Part shown: piece after piece, positions 1 through 7,269 of the stretch
Layout of the letters: every line of letters starts with the position of its first letter
How positions within the stretch are numbered: position 1 is the first letter of the stretch
NCBI GenBank assembly: GCA_023417935.1
Contig: JAEZDY010000024.1
Coordinates: 248,001-312,000 of the forward strand
DNA length: 64,000 nucleotides
Direction: 5' to 3'
DNA from: Bacteroidota bacterium
GTDB lineage: Bacteria; Bacteroidota; Bacteroidia; Bacteroidales; Lentimicrobiaceae
Program-made: the position numbers and the translations under genes
Notes under the pieces: model-generated
What the model was told of the DNA's origin: nothing
Databases searched by the model: none
Seen by the model: only the letters and a program-made list of their open reading frames with translations

Positions 1-1677
1 ATGCCGCTCAATCAAATTCTCTAACTGCTTCTTGTCCTGATAGTTAAGATCTTTTTTGTTGATAAGATTCGCATTTAATTTTTCAATTTCTTTTTGAATT
101 GCTTTTGCTTCCTTTATTGTTGCATCAAAATCACTTTTCAAGCCATCAGCATGCTTATCAACCATTTCATTTATTTCTTCAAGAGTAGGAATCTTGAAGG
201 TCATTTCCTGTGATCGTGCTGATTTACTGCCATTTACGCCATCATTATCCCATACTTCGAAATAATAGACGATGTTTTCGCCCGGATCAAGGCCTAATGA
301 CATTAAATCAAAGTAATAATAGAAGTTTTGCTCAGTTACATCTTTCTGTATTTGCACTTGCACTGACATTTCTGCCCCACTCTGGCCTTCACTGGTTCTT
401 GCAAGCCTGAAATCCAGCTTGTTAAATCCATAGTCATCGCGAATTAACCCCCTGAAATACAGCTTATTATCATAAACACTGTCCTTGAACTGCTCTATAT
501 TGATAGTTGGATGGAGATCAGGAATAACATTCGCGTATAGTAGTAACGAATCATTGTTTGTTATGAATTTATTTTGGCTGCTGATGGTTATACCGGTTCC
601 ATCCATAAGTTTATGACTGGTACTGAAGGCATTTGAGTTAGCAGCTTCAAGTTTTCGCAGCTCATTACCCAGCCTGAAAAATATAATTTCAGCATCTCTT
701 GTATAAAATTTCCAATTCAACGTAGTACCCTGAGGTACATTGATGTCACCCACATTGGCAATAATCTCCGGCTTACGGTTTAAATAACCTGGATATTGCA
801 ATTCAATATCATAATTAAGGATGATAGGTTTGGGAAGAACAGTAATTGTATACTCATCAGTGTAGTAGCCCGATGCCATTAGTTTGAACTCCTGGGTATT
901 CTGGATTTTCTTGAACGTGTAGCTATAATTAAGTTTGCTATCAGCATGCATCCGGAATTCATTACCTCCCATCACTAAAAAAACTTCAGAAGGTAATTGC
1001 TCACCAGAGACAGCTACTTCGAGCACAAAATCATCCTGCTGCACTGCAACTAATTCAGGATTAGTGATTTGTAAATTAAAAGGAAGTGGTTTTTCAAATA
1101 CCACGGAATGATTTAATAGCCTTGAACCAGGCTCTGTAAGAACCCTTGGAGTTACTACTAATAACAGTATGATTACAAGTACCGGAGGTAATGCAAGATA
1201 AAGGTAACGTTTGTTTGATGAATAATCAACCGCTGATCTGAATGGCACATTCATCAACTTTTCCGACTTCTTATTAATTCCTGCAATAATAAGATCGTAG
1301 TTTTCGGGAGTTTCAATTGAAAGTCTCTTTAACTGGAGTGTGTTTAATAGGGTATCCTTTACCTCGCTAAAATGCTTACCCACTACATCTGCAGCCATTT
1401 CATGCGATAAACGAGGGCCTATTTTATTGAGTTTGAGCAGAGGATCAATTATATAACGATATATCACTATAGCTCCAAGAACTAAGTAGCTATAAAAAAT
1501 TACTGTTCTCACTGTTGTAGAGAACCAAACCAATGATTCAAAAAGTGTAAAAACCAGTAAGAAGCTGCCAAGCAAAGCAATAGTGTATAGTAAGCCTTTA
1601 ATAAGAAGATTTGTGTAATACTTCCTAATAAAAGCGTCAAGCTTGTCAATCAGTATTGTGTAGTTGTCGCGTATCAT
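1..1677 (-). CDS. DUF4175-family membrane protein, N-terminal 559 residues (runs off the left edge)
   Basis: Large Bacteroidota protein of unknown role. The frame opens at ATG 1677-1675 (MIRDNYTILIDKLDAF) and stays open to base 1, so the C-terminus lies outside the window. Three membrane segments are visible at about residues 24-44, 56-76 and 158-176. A long extracytoplasmic beta-rich part follows, and the stretch nearest the edge is charged and helical (ANLINKKDLNYQDKKQLENL), as in DUF4175 proteins of about 1100 residues. It lies 134 bp downstream of the adenylate cyclase gene on the same strand. The family call rests on the N-terminal layout and the Lys/Asp-rich helix and is from memory. 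No function is proposed. Confidence 0.8.
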   Translation of the reverse strand, partial: MIRDNYTILIDKLDAFIRKYYTNLLIKGLLYTIALLGSFLLVFTLFESLVWFSTTVRTVIFYSYLVLGAIVIYRYIIDPLLKLNKIGPRLSHEMAADVVGKHFSEVKDTLLNTLQLKRLSIETPENYDLIIAGINKKSEKLMNVPFRSAVDYSSNKRYLYLALPPVLVIILLLVVTPRVLTEPGSRLLNHSVVFEKPLPFNLQITNPELVAVQQDDFVLEVAVSGEQLPSEVFLVMGGNEFRMHADSKLNYSYTFKKIQNTQEFKLMASGYYTDEYTITVLPKPIILNYDIELQYPGYLNRKPEIIANVGDINVPQGTTLNWKFYTRDAEIIFFRLGNELRKLEAANSNAFSTSHKLMDGTGITISSQNKFITNNDSLLLYANVIPDLHPTINIEQFKDSVYDNKLYFRGLIRDDYGFNKLDFRLARTSEGQSGAEMSVQVQIQKDVTEQNFYYYFDLMSLGLDPGENIVYYFEVWDNDGVNGSKSARSQEMTFKIPTLEEINEMVDKHADGLKSDFDATIKEAKAIQKEIEKLNANLINKKDLNYQDKKQLENLIERH

Positions 1678-1811
1678 TAGTAAAACCGGATTTCAAAAGC
1701 CGGATATTTTATAACGTAAGTGTATAATGCTTATTTTAAGCAGTTGATAGTCAAGATGTTTATTTATTTATCAGAGATCGTTAAAAGTTAATCAACACAC
1801 CGATGAATGAG

Positions 1812-3914
1812 TTATTTTGCATCAAAAACTTCAATGCCGCTCCAGTCATCAGGCAGCTGTTTTCCGGTGATGTTTCTGCAGCGATTTATATAAAAAGCAG
1901 CAGCAGCATCCTGAGGATTAATCTTAACTACTTCAGTAAATATTTCAATAGCCTCCTTGAATCTACGATTCTTGTAGGCATCTATACCTTTCCCAAACAA
2001 CTCTTTAGTTTCAGTTTTTAAGATTCTAATATCTTCAGGCTCTCCATCGAGGACCTCAAATATATAAACAGCTTCTTTTTTCCCTTTAACTCTGGCAATA
2101 TCAAGAAATCTGAAATTATATTTACCCGGATTCTTCAATTTAATTAAACTATCCTCACTAATAATGATGGAGGTTTTATATATCTTGGTGAGCCCTTCAA
2201 GCCTGGAAGCCAAATTGACCGCATCAGAGATCACAGTTCCATCAATACGACCCTCCCCTCCTACTACACCAAGCATCAGATTTCCAGTATGAATTCCAAT
2301 ACCTGATTCAATTGGAGCTGCACCCAGATCAGTGCGGTCAGTATTGAACCTGCTAAGTGTTTTTCTCATCTCAATAGCAGCATCAATAGCATCATCAACT
2401 GATTCATGAAACAAAGCCATGATAGAGTCACCTATGAATTTATCAATAAAACCATTATTTCTTCTGATGACCGGTTCCATGTAGCCGAGATAATGGTTTA
2501 TAAAATCGAAAGTTTCCTTTGGAGTAAGGCTTTCAGAAATTTCAGTGAATCCTCTTATATCGCTGAATAATACTGACATCTCCTTTTGAACCTGATCTCC
2601 CAGCTGGATATCAACAAAATTATCCTTGCCAAGGAATTCGAGGAATTGGTTAGGTACAAAGCGTGAATAAGCCTCATTCATTTGTGAAATCCTGAAAATG
2701 TATTCTCGAAGCCGTGAAGTCATCAAATTATATCCTTCTGACATCACTCCTATTTCGTCATTCGTTCTAACAACGGTATAATTATCAAGCATTCCTTCAC
2801 TGGTAAGTCGCATGTTTCTTACCAATTCATTTACAGGCCGCACAATATCTGCTGTAGACCAGTTTACAAAAAAGAGAATGTAAATGAAAGCAACTACAAT
2901 ACCACTAAAAATACCCAGGAACATGAGTACATTGTCAAAGGCGCTTATGTAATATAAATTTGAATTGCCAAACTCCTTAACCAGGTCAACATCAGGCCCC
3001 ATAACATCTACTAATTTTCCCATCATAATACGCAGTTCACCACTGGTAACCTTGCCCATGTCACTTGTTGGAGTAAGACTTAAAATGAGATATAACAGCA
3101 CTATGGTAAGGGGAAGTAAGGTGGTCATAGCACTGGCAATGTATAGCCGGTTCTTTATTTTACCCGGATTTTTGCCAAATATGCGGGACTGTAGTTCTTC
3201 ACGTGAAAAAACATGCTCAATATACTTGATATGGACAAGGTGTTTCTGCCAGAAGAAAATGAACAACACACTTAACAATGATGCAACAAGGGATATGAAT
3301 AAATAATTGGTGTATAGCCGCCTGGCAATATCGTCATCAAAGCCATTAGGATTTGAAAGCCTGTATATCATCATTCCGTGCATAATAGTGAAAGTAAGCA
3401 GGATTATGCCAGCATTGATCAGGGGCGTTTTTAGCAGAAACCGTCTGCAATAATTATATAAGCTTTTTGAAACATTTCTACCTTTTCTTTTCCGGCTGAA
3501 ATAACGTTTAAACGGCAAATTGAATCCTATACCTAATATCAGTGAAACCAGGAATACCAGTCGAAACATCTTTGACATTGAGCCTGAGAATGCGGCTGAA
3601 TTTTTAGTATTTTCATTAGCTGGCTCTATTTTACTTGTGGCCAGACTATCACCATCGGTTGTTACCAGTTTTAATCCAGTAGAATTTTGCTTGTTGAATT
3701 CAAACACCAGATTATCATGCTCTTTTTCTGGTGAAGCACCTACCTCTTTGTTGAACTGAAGCTTGCCTTTTTCTTTCAATGCCGGGAAGCTTTTAAGTGA
3801 CATTATCCCAAGCAAAGGGAACACCAATAATAGGTAAAGCATAAGTGGGAAAACGAATAGCCTCCCAACTCTGTATTTTGGCAGCGCAGACTTAAAATTT
3901 TCCTTACCCCCCAT
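1812..3914 (-). CDS. Membrane class III adenylate cyclase with HAMP and C-terminal TPR
   Basis: Predicted to make cyclic AMP from ATP at the inner membrane. The 700-residue protein has membrane segments near residues 20-38, 116-132, 168-184, 204-221, 262-280 and 330-350. A HAMP-like linker (about 351-405) leads into a class III cyclase domain (about 445-620). Metal-binding Asp452 (LFSDIRGFT) and Asp496 (FIGDSIMALF) are present. Lys492 and Asp564 fit the adenine-specifying pair, and Asn567/Arg571 (DAVNLASRLE) the transition-state pair, so the enzyme looks active and ATP-specific. A TPR-like repeat occupies about 638-682. The periplasmic loop at 40-115 has no recognised sensor fold. Start is ATG 3914; a TAACTTTG -7 box lies upstream. 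Confidence 0.9.
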   Translation of the reverse strand: MGGKENFKSALPKYRVGRLFVFPLMLYLLLVFPLLGIMSLKSFPALKEKGKLQFNKEVGASPEKEHDNLVFEFNKQNSTGLKLVTTDGDSLATSKIEPANENTKNSAAFSGSMSKMFRLVFLVSLILGIGFNLPFKRYFSRKRKGRNVSKSLYNYCRRFLLKTPLINAGIILLTFTIMHGMMIYRLSNPNGFDDDIARRLYTNYLFISLVASLLSVLFIFFWQKHLVHIKYIEHVFSREELQSRIFGKNPGKIKNRLYIASAMTTLLPLTIVLLYLILSLTPTSDMGKVTSGELRIMMGKLVDVMGPDVDLVKEFGNSNLYYISAFDNVLMFLGIFSGIVVAFIYILFFVNWSTADIVRPVNELVRNMRLTSEGMLDNYTVVRTNDEIGVMSEGYNLMTSRLREYIFRISQMNEAYSRFVPNQFLEFLGKDNFVDIQLGDQVQKEMSVLFSDIRGFTEISESLTPKETFDFINHYLGYMEPVIRRNNGFIDKFIGDSIMALFHESVDDAIDAAIEMRKTLSRFNTDRTDLGAAPIESGIGIHTGNLMLGVVGGEGRIDGTVISDAVNLASRLEGLTKIYKTSIIISEDSLIKLKNPGKYNFRFLDIARVKGKKEAVYIFEVLDGEPEDIRILKTETKELFGKGIDAYKNRRFKEAIEIFTEVVKINPQDAAAAFYINRCRNITGKQLPDDWSGIEVFDAK

Positions 3915-3956
3915 AATCGATCTTAATTATTATGAAATATGGTCTTTGATAACCCA

Positions 3957-3964
3957 CAAAGTTA
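3957..3964 (-). promoter_or_regulatory. -7 promoter box for the cyclase gene
   Basis: Read on the minus strand this is TAACTTTG, a full match to the Bacteroidota -7 consensus TAnnTTTG, 43 nt before the ATG. I see no clear -33 TTG at the usual 19-22 nt distance. Confidence 0.5.
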
Positions 3965-4052
3965 GTCAATTTAAGAAGTACACATATATTAACCATTAAC
4001 TTTAACAAGTGTTAAGGATTTAAAGAACCCCACCATTTCTTTTTTGTTTCTA

Positions 4053-4060
4053 TATCTTTG
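4053..4060 (+). promoter_or_regulatory. -7 promoter box for gltX
   Basis: TATCTTTG matches the Bacteroidota -7 consensus TAnnTTTG and ends 16 nt before ATG 4077. It sits inside the longer open frame that begins at 4044, which argues that the upstream ATG is not used. No -33 box is obvious at the expected distance. Confidence 0.6.
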
Positions 4061-4076
4061 CACCAATAATTCAATT

Positions 4077-5588
4077 ATGAAAGAAATCAGAGTCCGCTTT
4101 GCCCCAAGTCCTACCGGGCCACTTCATATAGGAGGTGTCCGTACGGCATTGTATAACTACCTGTTTGCAAAAAAACATAACGGTAAATTCCTTCTCCGGA
4201 TAGAAGATACTGATCAAAACCGATACGTGCCAGGTGCAGAAGAGTATATCATTGAAGCTCTTACCTGGTGTGGCATTCACTTCGATGAGGGTGTGGGAAT
4301 TGATGGTCCGCATGCCCCTTACCGTCAGAGCGAGCGTAAGCATCTGTATACTGAATATGCGGAGAAACTTATCAATGAAGGTAAAGCATATTATGCTTTC
4401 GACACTACTGAAGAACTCGATGCTATGCGTGAACGGCTCACTTCAAGAGGCGTTGCTACACCGCAGTATGATTATCTTTCACGCTATGAAATGAAAAACT
4501 CGCTGGTTCTTTCGCCTGAAGAGGTCAAGCAGCGACTTGAAGCCGGTGAACAGTATGTTATCAGGTGCCTGATCCCGTCTGAAAAGGAAATAGTTGTCAA
4601 TGACCTGATACGTGGTGAAGTTATAGTTCACTCTTCCCGCCTGGATGATAAGGTACTTTTCAAGTCTGACGGTATGCCAACATATCACCTGGCAAATATA
4701 GTTGATGACCATTTAATGGAGATAACCCACGTAATTCGTGGCGAAGAATGGTTACCCTCGGCCCCGCTGCATGTTCTTTTGTACGAATATTTTGGATGGC
4801 AGGCACCTGAGTTTGCCCACCTTCCACTGCTGCTTAAACCTGATGGAAATGGTAAATTGAGTAAACGTGATGGCGACAGATTAGGGTTTCCGGTATTCCC
4901 TTTGCGATGGGTAGACCCAAAAAGCAATGAGATTTCTTCAGGTTACAGGGAATCAGGATATCTACCCGCTGCATTTGTGAACATGCTGGCATTGCTGGGC
5001 TGGAATCCGGGCACTGAGCAAGAGATATTTTCCATGGAGGAACTAATTGAAGCATTTTCAATAGACCGGGTTGGAAAGCACGGCTCGAAATATGATCCCG
5101 AAAAGGCTAAATGGTTTAATCATCATTATCTATCATCGCTTAGTGACCTTGAAATTGCTAAATTATTGCATGATCAGGTTGTTGGTAAGGGTATTGAGGC
5201 TGATATGGCTCAGTTAATTAAAATTGCACCACTCATTAAAGACCGTATTACGCTGATTCCGGATATATGGGAACAATCAGCTTTCTTCTTCAACACCCCA
5301 AATGTTTATGATGAAAAGATGAAGAATAAAGTATGGCGCTTAGATACTCCTGATATGCTGAGCTCGGTTAAAAAATTCATCAGCGAGCAGAAGGATTTAA
5401 ACCCCGGATTACTGGAACCAGCTTTAAAAGATTTTATTCAGCAATCAGGACTTAATATGGGGCAGGTAATGAACACCCTTCGTTTGGCACTGGTGGGTTC
5501 TGCATTTGGTCCCGGTATTGCAGGTATAATTTATGCTATTGGTAAGGAAGGTACTATTGAGAGAATAAACTTATTGCTAAACAGTTAA
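4077..5588 (+). CDS. gltX: Glutamyl-tRNA synthetase
   Basis: Charges tRNA-Glu with glutamate in the cytoplasm. This is a class I synthetase of 503 residues, normal for the family. The HIGH-type motif reads PTGPLHIGG near the N-terminus, followed by RTALYNYLFA and LRIEDTD. The KMSKS-type motif reads KLSKRDGD. The anticodon-binding helical part is complete to the stop. I chose ATG 4077 (MKEIRVRFAPSPTG) over the in-frame ATG 4044 because family members start there and because a -7 promoter box lies at 4053-4060. A separate GlnS is encoded at 25765-27456, so this enzyme probably need not charge tRNA-Gln. The deacylase gene follows 46 bp later. Confidence 0.97.
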   Translation: MKEIRVRFAPSPTGPLHIGGVRTALYNYLFAKKHNGKFLLRIEDTDQNRYVPGAEEYIIEALTWCGIHFDEGVGIDGPHAPYRQSERKHLYTEYAEKLINEGKAYYAFDTTEELDAMRERLTSRGVATPQYDYLSRYEMKNSLVLSPEEVKQRLEAGEQYVIRCLIPSEKEIVVNDLIRGEVIVHSSRLDDKVLFKSDGMPTYHLANIVDDHLMEITHVIRGEEWLPSAPLHVLLYEYFGWQAPEFAHLPLLLKPDGNGKLSKRDGDRLGFPVFPLRWVDPKSNEISSGYRESGYLPAAFVNMLALLGWNPGTEQEIFSMEELIEAFSIDRVGKHGSKYDPEKAKWFNHHYLSSLSDLEIAKLLHDQVVGKGIEADMAQLIKIAPLIKDRITLIPDIWEQSAFFFNTPNVYDEKMKNKVWRLDTPDMLSSVKKFISEQKDLNPGLLEPALKDFIQQSGLNMGQVMNTLRLALVGSAFGPGIAGIIYAIGKEGTIERINLLLNS

Positions 5589-5634
5589 TTATAAATAACT
5601 GGGTAGAGCAAATAATTGAAACAACTAATTTCTC

Positions 5635-6126
5635 ATGGTTGGTGACCAACAACTTTATGAATTTCTAAAAGATTCAGGTATCGACTTTGAATACCATGAG
5701 CATCCACCGGCTCCAACAATTGAAATTGCAGTTCAGTACTGGAAGGATATTCATGAAACTACACACTGTAAGAATCTGTTCTTCAGGAATCATAAAGGCA
5801 ACAGACACTATCTGGTGATATTTGATCACCGCAAGGATTTGAGCATAAGTTACCTTGAAAAGTATTTGAAACAGGGGAAACTCACCTTTGCTTCAGAGCA
5901 ACGTATGGTTAAATATCTTGGTTTGCTCCCCGGATCAGTCTCACCTTTCGGACTTATTAACGATAATGAGCATCATGTTTATCTGTTTCTCGATAAAGAT
6001 CTGGCTTTACAACCAAAAATTAGCTTCCATCCCAATGATAACCGGGCTTCACTGGTTATAAGTTATCCTGATTTTATTAAATTCCTGAGTATCGTTGGTA
6101 ATCCCTATGAGTTTGTAGAACTCTGA
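5635..6126 (+). CDS. YbaK/ProX-type aminoacyl-tRNA deacylase (trans-editing domain protein)
   Basis: Stand-alone homologue of the prolyl-tRNA synthetase editing domain, which hydrolyses mischarged tRNAs such as Ala-tRNA-Pro. At 163 residues it has the usual single-domain length. Family marks are the start YEFLKDSGIDFEYHEHPPAPT, the lysine region HCKNLFFRNHKGNRHYLVI and the motif GLLPGSVSPFGLIND. It follows gltX on the same strand with a 46-bp gap, so co-transcription is likely. Which mischarged tRNA it clears cannot be told from the sequence. Confidence 0.88.
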   Translation: MVGDQQLYEFLKDSGIDFEYHEHPPAPTIEIAVQYWKDIHETTHCKNLFFRNHKGNRHYLVIFDHRKDLSISYLEKYLKQGKLTFASEQRMVKYLGLLPGSVSPFGLINDNEHHVYLFLDKDLALQPKISFHPNDNRASLVISYPDFIKFLSIVGNPYEFVEL

Positions 6127-6170
6127 TTTAATCAGACTGCACACCATTTTCCACTTAGTGTCACGTACAT

Positions 6171-6290
6171 TTAGCTACACATTCCCAGGAGCACCCATAA
6201 AATGATAAAAATCAATATGGTGGAGATGCAACCACCGCCAAGTTTTTTTGCTCCATAACCTGCTATAAGTGCCCTGAAGAAATTATTCAT
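6171..6290 (-). CDS. 39-residue single-pass membrane peptide, uncharacterised
   Basis: Too short for most gene callers but well formed. ATG 6290-6288 opens 39 codons ending TAA at 6171. The N-terminal half is basic and glycine-rich (MNNFFRALIAGYGAKKLGGG) and is followed by Cys21 and a hydrophobic helix (about residues 22-37) ending GMCS. The shape is a small inner-membrane peptide with the positive half inside. I recall similar GYGAKKLGGG peptides in other Bacteroidota genomes, but that is memory and was not searched. It lies convergent to the deacylase gene. Function unknown. Confidence 0.6.
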   Translation of the reverse strand: MNNFFRALIAGYGAKKLGGGCISTILIFIILWVLLGMCS

Positions 6291-6763
6291 ACTAGCTAAT
6301 GTATTAAATTTTTAGAACTGTTTGATCTTTTTTAGGTGCGAATAATTCAATGATCTTATACGCCTACCCCAAACAAACATCAACCCAAGGCTTTTGGTTT
6401 TCTTTTATTCAGATTAAACCGAATTATTGATTTATTGATATCAAGTCTACCTTTTCTCTACCATTCGTCTACCTTTCCTCTACCTTCTGTCTACCCCCAG
6501 GGTAGAGAAAAGGTAGAGGAAAGGTACTTATAATCTATAGAAGAATACAACATTACCAATTTAAATGGGATCTCCGTCGATATATTCAGTCATTTAGTTA
6601 TGAAAGTTTGGTGAATGTTGTCTGAATTTACTTTCTGGTATAGGTAATCATGTCTTTTTCAGGCTGTTAATAATTTGGAATAGTTCTAAATTTCAAAAAA
6701 AATCAATCAAGATTGTTTTTTGTTTCACAATAATTCTCAATTTTGTTTCCTAAATAGCCAGAA
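6291..6763. other. Intergenic region holding a phased repeat element
   Basis: This 473-bp spacer lies between the minus-strand 39-residue gene and the plus-strand gene at 6764. The only structure I see is the CTACC element at 6447-6527, listed separately. The rest is AT-rich with no convincing open frame or terminator. Confidence 0.6.
6447..6527. repeat. 11-nt phased CTACC element, copy 1
   Basis: Five direct CTACC boxes start at 6447, 6458, 6469, 6480 and 6491, exactly 11 nt apart. Three inverted boxes follow, GGTAG at 6501 and 6512 and GGTAC at 6523, again 11 nt apart. The arms also form a perfect 17-bp inverted repeat (6470-6486 with 6510-6526) and an inner CTACCC/GGGTAG stem (6491-6496 with 6500-6505). 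A second copy with the same layout and length lies at 59173-59253. About one helical turn between boxes would put them on one face of the DNA. As RNA it would make a long hairpin. Confidence 0.9.
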
Positions 6764-7138
6764 GTGGAAAAGACCATCAGCATATCAAAGGTTCTAAAGA
6801 GAGGATTTCTCGTTCTCTGGGCCACTGCTATCTTCTGGTTTTATCTGGGTAACCTCATTAATTTCCATCAGAACCGTATTTGGGGTAAAGTACTGATACC
6901 CGCCTGTTTTACGCACTCATCAGTTAATAACAAGGGATACGGTTCCATTGAAAAAATTAACAATGATTCATCCAGCACTCTTTATGAGGTAGAATTTGAT
7001 GCGTTGGAATTTGAGCAGTTCATTTCAATTTCAGATGGATTTACACAGATTACAGTAATTGATTGGTTTTTTGATGATGCTTTAGTACCATCTCCGGTAT
7101 TAAATGAAAATTGTTTACGTGGCCCACCTGTTGCCTGA
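6764..7138 (+). CDS. Hypothetical small membrane-anchored protein (GTG start)
   Basis: Open frame of 124 codons starting at GTG; no upstream in-frame ATG is available. The start MEKTISISKVLKRG is basic and is followed by one hydrophobic segment (about residues 14-32). The remaining ~90 residues are soluble and acidic (VEFDALEFEQF, DWFFDDAL). No recognised domain. It is 236 bp after the CTACC element and 131 bp before the TonB receptor gene on the same strand. I cannot tell whether it belongs to that operon, and the frame could be spurious. Confidence 0.45.
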   Translation: MEKTISISKVLKRGFLVLWATAIFWFYLGNLINFHQNRIWGKVLIPACFTHSSVNNKGYGSIEKINNDSSSTLYEVEFDALEFEQFISISDGFTQITVIDWFFDDALVPSPVLNENCLRGPPVA

Positions 7139-7269
7139 TAATTATTCTCCTTTATTTCTTAATTGATTTCCGGCGCCTCATATTGGCATTGCCAGAGTCA
7201 AAACTGCAATTAACCTGCAGCTCAATAATTATCATCATTCAATTCACAACAGTAAAATCTATTTCAAAA

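Noticed and set aside
4044..4076. Upstream extension of GltX by eleven residues
   Set aside because: It would place the -7 promoter box inside the gene and has no family support.
7111..7269. Upstream extension of the TonB receptor by 53 residues
   Set aside because: The extension overlaps the previous gene and hides the signal peptide that begins at 7270.
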